Source of the DNA: Coniferiporia sulphurascens
Taxonomy: Eukaryota > Basidiomycota > Agaricomycetes > Hymenochaetales > Hymenochaetaceae
Direction: 5' to 3'
Assembly (NCBI GenBank): GCA_002794785.1
Contig: NBBA01000001.1
Span: 3,224,001 to 3,288,000 of the forward strand
DNA length: 64,000 nt
How positions within the stretch are numbered: the stretch's first letter is position 1; the number at the start of each line of letters is the position of its first letter. This document shows, piece after piece, positions 1-12,888 of the stretch. Made by a program: the position numbers and the translations under genes. The notes under the pieces are model-generated. The model was not told the origin of the DNA. It did no database searches and worked only from the letters and a program-made list of their open reading frames with translations.

Positions 1-2545
1 ATCCAAATGGTATGATTTCCTTAAAAAGCTTGAGAAGTCGTCCAGGTTGGTCCATCGCCAAGGCTAACGATATAGCATTTCGGTAATCTTTCATGGACAT
101 GTAATTCATGAAATCTTGCTCCCTATTCAGAGATCAGCTGACGTGCACTGCGACGACGTCGAGTTCCTTACTTGAGAACCGCCTCCTCGCGGTTAGCCTG
201 GCGCTCTAACTCCTTTTCCTTCGTACAATCTCTCCAGAAGGTAATCACCGAGTCCGCAGCCCCAGTTAGAATGTTCGATTCGCTTGAGTTTATGGCCAAC
301 GCCCAGACCTGTGGTACTTTAATTCATATGCGCAATACAAAAAGTTGTCCACGAACCTTGTCCTCATGGTTATCCATTGTTGAGATACATTCTTCAGTGC
401 GGATGTTCCATAACTTCAATAAACCATCCGAGGCTGTGCTAGCCAGCTGCAGGTCCTGATTTAAGAAACCGATCTGAAGGACCGAGTTTGTATGCCCTTC
501 GAAGGTCTATTAATCCATTAGTAACCCCTTCACCATATATTGTATCACCGACCTTGATACATGAGAAATCGTCTAAATTCCACAGCTTGATGCTTTTGTC
601 ACCACTGCCAGTTGCCAATATTCTCTCTGTCGTACCAAATCGAACAGTCCAGACACCTCGTTTGTGCCCTTTACAAGTACCTAAGAGCTTTATATCCCCC
701 TTTACACCGGCCGATCCATTCGACGCGTATACAATCTCGAAAATTTTAGCCGTCCGATCCTGCGACGCCGAAGCAAGGAACCGATCATTTGGAGATATAT
801 CAAGTGCGTTGATGTCTTTTTCGTGAGCCTTATGGGTGGCAAGACTCCTGCAGCGATGTGGGGTATCCGCAACAAAGGAGAAGACCGAGAGGTCCCACAT
901 CTTTATCGTTCTGTCTTGACTTCCCGTAAACAAAAAGCGGGGCTTCTCTTCCAAAGCATTAGACCCTCCAGACAGCTTTCGTGAAAGGACAACGGCTCCA
1001 ACACTTTCTGAGTGGCCTTCGCAGACCGCCACACAGGACCATTCAAATGATACATTTGAATACGACCACAGTCGAGCTGACTTATCCTTGCTTCCGCTTG
1101 ACAAAATACGCCCGTCTGCACTATGATCAAGGCACAAAACTATGCCAGAGTGTCCAGATAACAGGCGGGCATCGTTGCCATCGACAGAATAGACTCTGAC
1201 GAGGGACGAGTTCGCAGCTATGGCAACATGTGAATCGGGACCAGTAGCAGAGATGAATGTTGCGCCAATAATTTCGTCGTTGAAGCCAACAAGTTGTCTG
1301 ATTATCGACCTGCTCGACACAGAGTGGAGAAGAAGATTCTGGTCCGCGTGAACGGATAAGATGGCGGCAATTTCAGGGACGTGGCTGGAGAGGTGCCGTC
1401 AAATCAATTTGGACACCTTGTAAGAGTAACGGAAACATGCATACTGGGCATCCAGGATTTCTCGCTGCTGCTCCGAGTCATCCACGAACCCCTCGTTCAA
1501 TGCGAACAAGGTCGTCCCCCGGACAGCATCCCATACCTTTATAATACCTTTCTCACCAGCAGTGAAGAAATGAAGTGATTCATCGCCATCATCCACCCAG
1601 CCTACAGACTCTACCCGCTCCAGAACGGGGATAGTCCGCGCAAGAACAGGTATAGGCCTATGCTTCTTACTCTCACCTTCCTTTCTCTTGCTTGACCCCG
1701 AATTAAAATCCCAGAGCAAAACCACGGAATCACGACCGCCACTGATAAGCCATCTTCCGTCGTGCGTAATATCCAGTCCACGGGGTACGGAAACATGGCC
1801 CTCAAGGACAGCAATAGGCCTCGTATTTCCTGACCGCGCCACAGCTGGGGACAAATCAAAGACCCGGAGACGCGTGTCCACGGAAGCAGAAATCAAGTGC
1901 AGGACGGGATCCGTCGAAACCGCTGTAGATGTATCGTGGACATAGCGGAATAACAACGCACTGACCACGCCACCATGTCCCTTGAACACATGGGTGATGT
2001 ACGCACGTCGAATGTCCCAGACTTTCACGACTCCGTCTGCGGATCCTGAGGCTAACAGGGTGGATGGTGAATCGACTTTGCAAACATGAACAGGAGCCTC
2101 GTGGGCTTTCGGGATCGTTTTTGTCGGACGTACGGCCCCACCAGGAGCCGAATCCGATAGTGGGTTTTCGTATATGTGTAGGCTGAGGGAAGCCGTAAAG
2201 ACGAGCAGGTGCGACAAAGACGGCGTCAAGCAAAGCGAGTGAATCGTCTCCGAGTCCTGTAATGATAATATATGCACTGGTTGTGAGAACGTTTCCTTCA
2301 GAAAACGAAAAGCGAGAACACTTGCAGCAACAAACCGACGAATCTCCAACCCGTCGCCGAGTCGCGTCAAAACAGCTTCCTCGGCAACGCAGGTCACAAT
2401 ATGCAGACCATCCGGAGTGATGGCGACAGGCCCGCCTGTGTGAAGAGGACCTATCACCCGGGATTTTTCATAGCTTTGAACTATCGGTTAGGCACAGAGA
2501 CAAGCAGAATGCAGACGAGGCTCACTGTGTTTTCAGGCGGGACAT
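1..2545 (-). CDS. UTP13: UTP13-like WD40 protein of the small-subunit processome (3' end cut by window)
   Basis: Component of the U3 snoRNP (UTP-B subcomplex) that processes pre-18S rRNA in the nucleolus. Two large exons (about 2470-1399 and 1320-440) encode tandem WD40 repeats with many GH...WD spacings (for example GSADGVVKVWDIRR, SASQDRTAKIF). Later exons near 450-170 carry another WD repeat (DGLLKLWNIRTEE). The last visible exon (about 125-1) reads QDFMNYMSMKDYRNAISLAL, the start of the C-terminal Utp13 domain, so the gene runs off the left edge. The start is an ATG at 2545 in a 20-nt first exon (MSRLKT). Splicing to an acceptor after ttcaaag gives MSRLKTHYEKSRV followed by the family's GPLHTGGPVA segment. 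The alternative in-frame start at 2457 is GTG and would lose this N-terminus. Identity is from domain order and recalled family motifs; exon edges were read by eye. Confidence 0.9.
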
Positions 2546-3112
2546 GGTGAGTTAGGTCGACGGACGATCGACGACTAAAAAGTATAGAAAAGGCTAACCG
2601 CTTACGGAAGGCATCGTTCGCTCTTCCGAAAATCCATTCATACTACTAGTATGCGCCGCATCTCGAATCCTCGTGCAACAACATATTATGATATGTATGT
2701 TTAATGTACGTATAAAATAGATGTACAGTAGGGAAAGTGCAAGTTTTGCAAGGTTTCGAAAAGCCTCGTGCGTGCTCAGAAGTATGAGATACAGCTTCTC
2801 TACAATACAATGTGCAAAGATCCCCGGAATGGAAAAGAAAAAGATGATATGGCGAGTAACAATGAAGATGACAATGAACAATAAACGACCGTAAAGGCAC
2901 ATCCTATCAACACAATCGATCAGAAGATATGAGTAGGGATATACCCGTTTACGCACCTAACCAGCAGGCGCGCTTTGTAGCACGCCCCTAGTCCACTCCA
3001 CCTCTCTACTCCTTTCCCCCTTCTCCTACTCTTCTCCTCCATACGAGGCCCAAATCCGCGCGACCCCACTAATCGCGAGAAGAAAAGAAAAAGACGGACA
3101 TGTATGCACATA
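2546..3112. other. Intergenic: UTP13 promoter side and forkhead-gene 3' flank
   Basis: About 570 bases lie between two minus-strand genes. Open frames of 60-120 codons occur, but they read as low-complexity hydrophobic or aromatic runs with no family features and no supporting splice sites. The stretch most likely holds the forkhead gene's 3' UTR and the UTP13 promoter. I see no RNA gene or repeat. Confidence 0.5.
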
Positions 3113-4316
3113 TTAAATATACCTCTGACCAGTGTCGGCCCCCATCCCTCGTTCGATTAACTCATTTTTGAGTCGAAGACGAGCGATTTCGGCATGGGCA
3201 TCGCTCAGCTCATTTGCCATCCTCTCTGTTATGGTTGACGACACCATGACTTGTCTCTGCAGTTCCCTGATCTCTTCCCTGAGATGTTCAATGCCTGGTG
3301 TCGGTTCATTTGTTCCGGGTACGTAGTTTAAATCACCAAGCAACCTGGGACTAGGAGGGTATGGTCGATGGTCGAGATTCGGTACCCAGACTGGGTGATT
3401 TTCAGGAGGTTCATCGTCGCTCTCCCCTGCGTCATCCGAAGTGACGGATCGGAACGGTTCCTGCGGGTCCAGTGTGTCGTACATCTCGTCGTCGTCTTGA
3501 GTATGGACCGCTGACAAGTGTTGCACGCTATGAAGCCGGAACTGCTGTGAAGAGTGGTTGCCAGCGTAGATGGACGCAGTGGCCAAAGAGTTCGACCCGT
3601 ATTCAAAGTCCCCCTTTGGGCATTTCTTGGGCCTCCCACGTCGAACGGGCTCCGGATCGCACGTTGTGGCGGGGATGTTCTTGCTCTGGCGGCCGCGCTT
3701 TCGCGGACGTTTTGTACCAGGTGGTGCATCCAAGTTCACAGTCCAATATGAGCCAAACCCGGGCTCTGTAACAGGCTTAGCTTGCCTTTCAAAGAGACGA
3801 TTTAATGAGAGGTGATGTCTGACTGATTGCTAAGCGAACATATGAAGGAGGTGTCTTGCATGAGAGGGGCGCTACGCACCTTCCATGCCGGACCAGCAGT
3901 TCTGTAGTACGGGTACTTCTTCTCCATGGCGGCGTATATATCGCGAATAGTAAGGCGCCTTTTGACACTTCCAAGGATTGCACAGCGCAAAATAACAGGT
4001 AATGTGTGCTGAGGTCTGCCCTCGGTGTCGGGGAGGCAATCGAGGGAGTCGGGACAGTTCTCGTGAGGGGGATGAGAGGTACTCTCAGCCTGGAACACGG
4101 GTGTTTCTGCGCTCTGAGTGTCTGGCGAAGAGCCTCTGCTTTCTGATGGCGAGGAGGCAACGAGGGGCGAGCTGGCTTTCCCGGACCTCTGGGGCGGGCT
4201 AGGCAGCGCCAAGGAAGAAGTAAGCGAGGACGTGATTCCAAAGGGGTTGCTGGTACACACCATTTGGACTGCTGGGAGGGAGACTCTGGGTTGAGCAGAG
4301 CCCGGAGACTGGTCAT
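3113..4316 (-). CDS. Forkhead (winged-helix) transcription factor
   Basis: Nuclear DNA-binding protein. The forkhead domain is split by an intron. The upstream exon carries RPQHTLPVILRCAILGS, KRRLTIRDIYAAMEKKYPYY and TAGPAWK; the next exon begins QSVRHHLSLNRLFERQ and continues with GSYWTVNLD. These give helix 1, helix 2, the recognition helix (SVRHHLSLN) and wing 1 in order. After the domain comes an AT-hook-like basic stretch (GTKRPRKRGRQ), an acidic low-complexity region and a C-terminal coiled coil (REEIRELQRQ...). The start is ATG 4316 (MTSLRALLNPESPSQQSK). A short intron (gtgtgtacc...gctgcctag) joins it in frame to a serine/proline-rich linker. Longer upstream frames begin at GTG, not ATG. 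A TATA-like tatatact lies near 4413. No ortholog name is assigned. Confidence 0.88.
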
Positions 4317-4410
4317 TTCGAACGCGCCGACGAGCTGCAGCAACGGACGATGGAGAGTATGTGGCTGAAGCAAAGCCGAGCGGTTTGTGGGTCCAGCTGT
4401 TCCCACCCTT

Positions 4411-4420
4411 GATATATACT
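4411..4420 (-). promoter_or_regulatory. TATA-like box of the forkhead gene
   Basis: On the minus strand the bases read agtatatatc, about 95-105 nt upstream of the chosen forkhead ATG at 4316. That spacing would place a transcription start around 4385. This is assigned by pattern and position only. Confidence 0.35.
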
Positions 4421-4560
4421 AGGATTTACACTCCGGCCGAGGCGCCGCTAGTTGGATGCCGTAACCAGGGCCCATTGCCGACACGAAAGAACTTCGAAGC
4501 ACACTGATCCTAGTACAAAATCCAGATTTTTCCCTACATACGTACAGTACAGTCTACCCA

Positions 4561-7500
4561 TTAGTAGCTCGGATCCGCGTCCGTAAAGCTCTGGAAATCA
4601 TATCCGTCGAACGCAGAGCTCGTCCGTTGGTACGCCTGCATCCTCTCACGCAGTCCCGGCAATCCCGGCGCCTCTACCTCGCTCCTCAAGCCCCCACTAC
4701 TCGATGATCCTCCGTAATCAGGCTGCACGCCTGGACCGAAATTCCCACTTGCAGATCCTTCAGGACTAGTGTATGCGGACGTCATCCCCCTCGACCATGT
4801 GTTTGCTTGGATCGACGGGTTTGCGACGCCAGGTATCTCCAATCCGAGTAGATGTGCCATCAGGTGCATGCTCGCGTCCTTATCCTAAGGTAGTCAGAAG
4901 GTCAATATTTATACAGTACTAGTCTTGTAGAATTGGACGCACAGCTTGTTCTCGTGTGTACGCTTCCGCAGCATCATTCTTGGACGGGAAACGGCTGGAC
5001 ATCTCAGTAGGTCTTTCTTCAAACCTCATTTTCGCGCTGTTGAGAAGCTCCCAGTCTCTCGCCGCACCCGGCCAGATATACTTGTATAAAAATTTCAGTA
5101 TCAAGATACCAATCCGTGCGATAAATCCTCCCACCTCCATGTCTTTTAAGCACGACAAAGTATTTTGAAGGGCAACGACCGCATGAGCCGTGTCGTAGTT
5201 CATTGCTACTAAAATTTGCGTTGTACGACTTGGAAAGGTAGCGACAATCATAAGAACTTACATGCTGCGACATGGACAATTCTGTGTCAATAAATTAGTT
5301 TTAGATACCCGCGACATCCAAATGTAAAGGGAGAACTCGTACCCGGCCGACATCAGGTATGAAGGCAGAAATGCAGACGTCGCTTTCAGAGAGAACATGT
5401 CCCTAAAGACTAAGACTAGAATATGGTCGTATTAATGTTAACAAATCCGGCATAAACGGCGTACTGTCCCAAACCTGTCCCTGTAATTTTATCAGCTGCT
5501 TCCTGACAAAGCTCAAATTCTTTAGCGGTGTTTATTCCGTGCTCTGAAGCCGCATTTCTGATATTCCCGTAATGAGTAGTAGTATACGTCTCTAGAGGCC
5601 GGCAAAAATGTGAATAGTCACATACTCCTTTCGAATACGAGGTATACTATTTTTAGTGCTGGTCAAATTTAGTTGCGCTATGAAATCAGGCTGGAATCAC
5701 TCACAATCTGCGATGTAACAGAATCACGGCTGCCGAGTGCTGAATATGAAGAACGAGGACGTGAGGAGGAACTGGACGTCTCGCCGATAAATCATAGTGT
5801 AAGTGGGCGGGTAAACCAAAGACCCAATCGTTCAACTCTTTCTCTAATCTTATGAGAAGCTTCAGTCGTTTCTCCCAGGTCTTCTGGCGGACGGCGTAGA
5901 TATTCTCAACAATTCTCTCGTAGATTATAGCTATAAAAACAAGTGCTCGAAACAGGACACGTAAGCGAAAATATATTTGTAGGGCTTACACAGGGATGCA
6001 GAAGCCGTGAATGAAGATAATGTGTGACTGAGCATAGTTCGGTGGGGCCCCGCTGGACAAACAGCTGAATGAGGATGCCATATCTCTATCTCTTCTTCCT
6101 AGAACGAGAACGAATGCACAATTGTCAATATATATACCTATGAACTTAGAAAAAGGAGAGAACCATCATCTCATATGGTGGCTCGGACATGCGATCTTGG
6201 GGCAGCTCGGTATCATAGTTGCGCTCGGAAATCGTGATAGGTCGTCCTGTCAGGCATAACGAGTTACGTTCATAAGACGTATCAAACAGGTAGATTGGTA
6301 GAAATCACCCATAGAACAAGATATATATCTATGGGAAAACGATACCGTTTATTCAGCTGACTACAGCTGACAAGCCAATAGGACATATTCCTTCAACTCA
6401 CTTATCAGCAATGGCACAGCTCCACCAGACATGTTTTCTTTCCTGTTTTTGAGCGGGGCTGAATATATCTACGCCAAACCGCTGCCATTGATCAGCTGCG
6501 CGATGTAAGCCAAGGTCTTGCGCCTAGAAATCCAAAGTAAATGTTGCCGCCGACGGGCATTGAAGAATGGTGCCCTCACCGTTCGGATCGCCATTCCTAG
6601 TGCAGGGTGGCATTAAGGGAGATCCATACAACATGCCTTGTAATAGGCTCACCCATGTAGATATAACTCTGCTCCAATGAACCTGAGGAACAGATCAGCA
6701 CCTAGATACGAAACACAGCAGAAAACATAATCTCACCAAGGCCAAATTCTCGATACGCCAGAATGACTAACGCTTGACATGTCGAGAGTGAGGAGTGGTG
6801 GATATTAGCATCTGATAACGTTATTAGTTATGCGACAACGCTGTTAAACCGGGGGGTTGCACTTAGAAGACGGCGGGCGGACGCCAAATAAACACAGCCT
6901 GCTTCCCACATTTGCCCTGGCCTTGGCGGAGGCAATTCATTCGGATTTAACCGACTCGCCACAGTGAAAATAGAAAGTAACAGAAGTTTGGAGAGCTTTT
7001 GTGTTGGGCGGCCAGGAAATCTAAAGTTATCATATCAGACACCGGCGAACGACAAACATTTAGTTTCTTCGCCAAATCAAGCAATGAATCACAGACAAAC
7101 CCTTGCGCTTTGCTATACACGCGCGTTTTCATCAAAATTATGGATTAGAACTGGAGAACAAATGAGAACAAATGGATTAACCTTGTCACGTATTGTCCCA
7201 TGAAAGTCGGCTTGTGGAGTACGGGCAGATCGGGATGAATATAAGTGAAATAAAGCTCGATTAAAAAGTCCTGATGCTCGACTGGCGGCATTTGCACCGG
7301 TATGTTATCTTCATTGTCGTCGAGTTCTGCCAGATTCATTGGGGCAAACGGCCAAGTACGCGCCATGGGAAGGCGCCTTGCACCATAATGATATAAAAAA
7401 GTGTGTCGAAAGATCTCAGCAAAACTCACATACCAGATGCCGCTAGAGTTCCGGGCACTTGGATTGTCCGTGAGTTTATCAAGAAGGGGCATTCCGCTGA

Positions 7501-8671
7501 GTTCGGCGTGGTATCGGATCTAGGGAGTACAAGTCAGTTTTATATTTTGTCCACGAATCATGACTAACCTCATCATGCTCATCAACCGACAGACTACCGA
7601 TAGCTTCCTCATCTTCTAACTTCTCCTCAGCGTCACTTGCTGGGGTGGGTGAGCATTAAACCTAATCCACTAGCTAGTGGGCTTCACCTGAAAACACATT
7701 TCTCGCGGTGAAACTTGTGTCACTGGATCGCATATAATTGTCAAAATCACAATTGGCGAGTATTATATCAATGTAGCTTGAAAAAGAATCGTACGAACGT
7801 TCTGTCTCCTGGTGAATATTCGACCTTATCTGACGGGGCAGATAAGTCTTGTGAGATGTGCTCTTCTAATATTTCAGACAGTTGTTCCAACCATTCCGGA
7901 GTAGGGGCAGGGAGAACATCTGACGACATGGTAAGTACGGAAGAAATAGCGAAAACAATACTTTAGTAAACCTTGAGATGAAGAAACAATCTCTCTGTTC
8001 AGCCTAGATTCTCGTGAAGCGCGCATGTCCTGCCTGTCCCGAGAATCGTCCGGATGCTGACCAGTCGACGAAAAATCCGCTTGGCGGGAAGTGCCTATGT
8101 CAGGCCGACTGGTCGAACCGTATGGGCCAGAATCCACGCGGTTAATTATCTCTCTTGCTATATCATCTTTCTTCAGACCAGAGATAATACCTCTCGACCA
8201 CATGTCGTTTGAGCTGACTATTACACCGAGAATAGCCTCGACCTGATGTAACCGTTGTTCGATAGCATTAATGTAACCTTTCGGTGGTCCGCGTTTGTAA
8301 CTGGGACCTATGTACGCGTAAGCTATCGTCGGTCGGTGTGTGATGAGTAAGCTATACCTTGATATGTGCAAGCTAGCGGTTGGATTACATGTCAGCTCCG
8401 CCATCCTATGAATAGCATATAATGGGAGACTCACTCAGCCCCGCCACTACACAGTTGGAACAAGGCCGGTTTGGATCTGTCGACTTCCTGCATTTGCTCT
8501 TGGTCCTTCGACACTGGTCGCAAGCTGGAAATTCGCTGAGCACTGACACGACTTAAAATGACAGGTTCAACCACGCGCTGTGGACATGCCTCGACTGCTC
8601 CGTTTCTTGGAGTCCCCCTGACCAGCAGTTGACTGGGGGAATTCTTGCTGCGAAAAATTCGCAGAGGCCAT
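4561..8671 (-). CDS. Zn2Cys6 fungal-specific transcription factor
   Basis: Many-exon gene for a binuclear-zinc-cluster regulator. The DNA-binding domain, near 8535-8450, reads ACDQCRRTKSKC, RKSTDPN, then RPCSNCV: six cysteines with C-x2-C-x6-C spacing. The linker YKRGPPKGYINAIEQRLHQV is typical of a subgroup of fungal regulators and leads into a dimerisation helix. The fungal-specific (middle homology) domain begins near 7400 with LIELYFTYIHPDLPVLHKP and continues near 6930 with PGQMWEAGCVYLAS. The final exon (4869-4561) is a serine/glycine-rich tail ending DFQSFTDADPSY. I chose ATG 8671, which has a strong CACCATGG context and encodes a basic N-terminus joinable to the zinc cluster by a 50-nt intron in phase. 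Several middle exons (4900-6900) were not resolved individually. The target pathway cannot be told from the sequence. Confidence 0.82.
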
Positions 8672-8990
8672 GGTGATAGCAAGTGAGTAGGGGGCGAACT
8701 TGAAGCTTTATGCCGACAAGCGAGCCCCGACTGTGGGTTTTCTATCTTTGCTTCACCATGGCTGAGTCGGAAGTCAATGACGTCGCCGACACTCAAGTTG
8801 GGTTTTCGTCACAGACTGAGACCCATATTGGTACTAGTGCGAGAAGCTAAATAGGTGCAGATACTATATATGGGAATTCGCTACAGTGGTGCTGTGGGCA
8901 TGATTCACGGATTTCACGCGTGCTCTCGTCTAATTAGGTCATCTATATGCAATCAGATTGCCTAAGACACCCTATTCCTAACCCGTTCGC
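8672..8990. other. Intergenic between NIPSNAP gene and Zn2Cys6 gene
   Basis: About 320 bases hold the 3' flank of the NIPSNAP gene and the promoter of the zinc-cluster gene. I see no clear TATA box, repeat or small gene. Confidence 0.4.
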
Positions 8991-10355
8991 TCACTTGAGC
9001 GGACTAAAAGGCAGCGGTACGAGGATCGTCGAGTCCATGAACTTTGCTAGCTGGGTAGTCTGGTAGCATGATTGTCTAAATTCAGCAATCGAGTTCCCGG
9101 GAAACTGGTTCAACTCTCTAACCTTGTGTACAGTGCCGCTCCAACCGTCCACCTGCCATGCCTTCTCGCGGATTTCGCTCCGTGTTTCGAAGTCCCTGCA
9201 CCAGCCTTTAATAATAAACGGGGGGTGGTGTCAAAGCTATCTTACGGGTATTGCCACAGGTGATGGACTTGGTGGAGTCTCCCGATCTGCGAAAACCACG
9301 CTCCGACGGGAGCGATCAGCTTGCGACGAGCCTCGATACCTATTCGCCTTGTTACAAGAGAATCGAAGAATTTGCATAACTATCCCTCTTTAACAGTACA
9401 TTTGACAAAAAAAGACATACCAAGCACTCTCCCACTCAAGTAAACTCCCCGGGGTTAGCTGGTAGCTTCGAAGTTCGAATATTCCACCTTGTGAGCGCGG
9501 GGGAGAAGACGGAAAGAATGCAAATTCCTGGTTTATCTGTGTCGTTCTTGATGTCAAAAACGGCAACATGCCATTAAACGATTTGATGTGCTGCACATCA
9601 GCAAACGGGATCAATACAGAGATATGCAAATAAACGGGAGTAAACCCACATCCGAATCTTGAATAAGACGAAATGAACGGTCAAACCCTCCGTGATTCTC
9701 GTACTCAGTGATATGCACTGTGCGAAACTGAGTAAAAAAGAATAGGATAAAAAAGTTGTTCCTAGTCTGCGTACCAAATGTATCATTGTCTCCGACAATG
9801 GTTTCCCAGCTACCCGTTAATTTCACGTTGAGCTGTGGGTCAGATTTGATTCCTGTGTAATAGCTCTCGCTGTTCATCCGGAATAGTGATGTTAGTATCA
9901 GCATATGTTACAACCAGAAATATGATAAACGTGCGAAACAGAACTGAAAAGTGTTGACGGGGGATAGGGACATCTAAAAAAGTCGAAACATATGAAATTA
10001 TCGAACTTACGCGGCCTTCTTATAGTCCTCTGATGCTCCTGGCTTTACCTTGTGAACTAAGCTTCACAATGAAACCTTGGGCGATACGCTGCTAAATCAC
10101 GAAATGTGCTTACATTCAAAGACGTGCAGGTACTTCCCGCGAGCAACTATTCTAGAGTGTTGTTGTATCTCAACTTCTCCGTCTCGTTTTGCTTCCGGCG
10201 AGCCATATACGATGTTCTAAACAAGATACCAAAACAGAGCTTGGATGTCACCGTTATAATGACGATGAGAAAGGGTTGACGAATACCTTTAAAGATACAT
10301 TTCGTCTGAACATCGCTGTCGGCGCGCGGATTCCCGAAGGGAGTCTGTGCAGCAT
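8991..10355 (-). CDS. NIPSNAP-family mitochondrial protein
   Basis: Homologous to the NIPSNAP family, a duplicated dimeric alpha-beta-barrel-fold protein of mitochondria. Family segments appear in order: RGKYLHVFE, HKVKPGASEDYKK, LNVKLTGSWETIVGD, HITEYENHGGFD, NQEFAFFPSSPPRSQGG, IFELRSYQLTPGSLLEWE, IEARRKLIAPVGAWFSQIG, LHQVHHLWQYP, and a C-terminal KFMDSTILVPL. At least six introns of about 45-70 nt separate them. I chose ATG 10355 because it gives a short basic amphipathic leader (MLHRLPSGIRAPTAMFRRN), as expected of a mitochondrial presequence. It splices in phase to NIVYGSPEAKRDGE. A longer frame from 10497 contains this region in another frame and is a shadow. Stop TGA at 8991-8993. The molecular role of the family is still debated. 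Confidence 0.9.
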
Positions 10356-10634
10356 GTCTGCCTGTGTTGCAAAGAATAGCAAGTAGAAGGTGTAGTAAGA
10401 GTTGTTGTGTTTTTAATGAGCGAGAGCAACGACGGGTAAGCGGCGTGGACAAGCGGTTGCGGAAGAGGTTCGTTGCTTTCATGCCGCGGCGCTGCACCCC
10501 AGCGTGAGCGCCCGATGCGGGGTTAAGTGTAATGATCGGTGATTGACGCGCACGTCACAAGCAATTACATAACGGCGAAAACAGTTGCACACGAGGTGAA
10601 GGCCGCTCTATACAAGTCGCAATTAATAAATCAT

Positions 10635-12614
10635 TCACGGTATTACATATCGCAACCACATCTCATGTACAACCCAATGGAACCGTTTCGAAAAAATTCC
10701 AGATCCAGCATACATCACACGATAATAACGTGCTTCATTGAGGATCTTAACACTACACTCTTTGAGTCCGACTGGCGTGTCGCCCCTAGCGCCCCCGTCT
10801 TGGCCGGTCAAGAGACACGTCAGACTGGGAAGGAAATCGATCTTTATTAAACTCAGGTGAAATGTATTATTCACGAACAGTTATGCACTCACCCAATGAT
10901 TACCGTCAGTAGATGTGCTGAAGGTGCAATCGCGAAAAAGGTTTTCAGTCTCCGCGTTCACCAAAAAAGAGAGCTCGAGCTCTCTTTCATTCAGATCTAG
11001 AATTTCCATTGCGTCCATTGTTATCCAGTCTCCCATCCGCGCTTCTATCGAGCCATCAATATAACATATTCTTCACAATTCAAAGCGGAACAAGCCACCT
11101 TCACGGCTGTGAAATGCTGTTTCCGGTCTACCATCGACCATGGTTGAAGGCGAGTTCTGAATGTACCACCGTCTCCCTTCTTCGCCTAAAGCCAGCCAGC
11201 GCTTTCGGGACTCAGACACCATGTCCTCAGCAGCTTGGATTTCTGTTTGCCGGGTGTCCTGTAGAAGCTCGATATTTGATTCTAGGACGCAAACCGCTAG
11301 TCGACATGGTGCCCGGTTCACGCGACCCCGGGGTACATCTGCTTTTGAAATATATGGATTGCTTGCTGCAATGCCGCCGCGATCAGATACTGACGAAGAC
11401 AGATATGAGAGAGCTTGTGTCTGTGAAGTATGAAGAGCCATTGAAATGTCAAAACTATACATATAACCAACCTACCATGTGTCTCTCGTTTCTTGCATCG
11501 CCCTCGGTGCCGATTGTGAACGGCTGTCCGCCTCCCAGTTCAATCCCATGATCGAACCAAACTTCGTCCTGCTTATGCCGATTAGAGAGAATTGTGAAGT
11601 AGTTATCAGCCATCTTCATCTCCTCGTCAGTTAGCTTTAGATCTTGTAACAAGCGGAGAAAGTCCTTCACAGAGGAACGATTTAAGTATGTCCCGTGTCC
11701 AAGCCATATAAAAGCGGTTGTGATATATTTGTCAATAGTAGTGACAGTGCGAAGACGAGACAATAGATGCTCGTGAGCGGGCAACAAATGCAATGATTGA
11801 ATTGTTGAGGACTGTGATATCGTCTTGTGCATATTCCGGATTACCTCGGGTCGTACCAGGTAATCGTCGTCCTAGAAAACATATAATGTTGTGTTTTTAA
11901 TTAGAATACGCTTACGAACCTGTACAAAGCAATAAGGTGTCTGAGCTTCTGCACAAGCGAGATACCTCGCTACAAAATACATGTTGGATTGGGAATTATG
12001 AATGTGGAGCTTTTCACCAGAGCAACCCGTTCCACTGAAATCCTGTCGGATTATTATCAATTTTGGGAAACACAATGCGTATAAGCGTAAACGATACTGA
12101 CTTCTACGGCGAGCGTAAAGTTGGGATTGTTGTTCCAGATAAAAACCTGCGCAATAGTGTCATCCAGCCAAGGACCACATAATAGTTCGGCAATAAGAAT
12201 GACATTCTTTAGACGCGACCAGTTGAGAACAACCGCAGTTGTATCCGGTCCGGAATATCCACGAATTTTGGATTCAGCAATCGTATAAGTTGATTTAGGT
12301 TGTTGTAAGTATGTGGAGGGAACGCCAGAACCCGGAACATCAAATTCCCACAGACGTGGACTCTCGTTCGCGCTGGAGTTCAGCGCGGTAGATGCTATAT
12401 AGTAGTATGACATGGTAGCAGCCAGTAGGGTACCCAGGCCCAAGGAAAGTAGTGCGAGAAGGTGATATGTTATCCTCGAAACGAACGGAGGCCAGCCGAC
12501 GAAGCCGAAGCCGCCTGATGATCGTACAGACTCGGAGGGTTTCCGTTCACGAACATGTGTTTCTCGATTGTGTCTTTGGTCGACAGACGACTTGTGGCCT
12601 TCTCGCCGTTGCAT
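10635..12614 (-). CDS. GT64-like type II membrane glycosyltransferase
   Basis: Predicted Golgi/ER-lumenal glycosyltransferase. After a basic cytoplasmic tail comes one hydrophobic segment (YHLLALLSLGLGTLLAATM, near 12470-12415), a signal anchor. The catalytic region begins TAVVLNWSRLKNVILIAELL and has IAQVFIWNNNPNF, typical of exostosin-type GT64 domains. A DDD motif (DDDYLVRPEVI, at about 11873) fits the metal-binding DxD. The exon at 11832-11455 continues the domain (DNYFTILSNRHKQDEVWFDHGIEL). The last two exons (about 11450-10900 and 10870-10635) encode a separate C-terminal region ending YYRVMYAGSG...FHWVVHEMWLRY, whose pattern resembles a discoidin/F5-8C domain edge. I placed the start at ATG 12614; an in-frame ATG at 12773 would add 53 residues to the tail. 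Acceptor and donor sugars are unknown. Confidence 0.72.
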
Positions 12615-12888
12615 GTTAAGAGCCCAATCGAACGACGGTGAACAAACACGGCAGGCATAAAAATTATCTGAGTCGTGAGATCTTACCCTTCGTGGAAATA
12701 TTTCTGGGGACAAACCGCAGTCCACATCATATAGCAGTGTCACTTTTGACGACACGATAGCACGAAAAAACATAGCTTCTAATGTACTAGTTTAGATACT
12801 GAGAATAGAAAGCAATAAGAGAATTGAAGCCATTACTGGTTTGTCGGAATACACCATGAGGATTAATAGGAAAAAAATGAAAAGAAAG

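Noticed and set aside
2594..2956. 120-codon minus-strand frame with many Ile/Phe/Leu, resembling a small membrane protein.
   Set aside because: No clear start context, no family resemblance, and it sits in the 3' flank of the forkhead gene; AT-rich UTRs easily give such frames.
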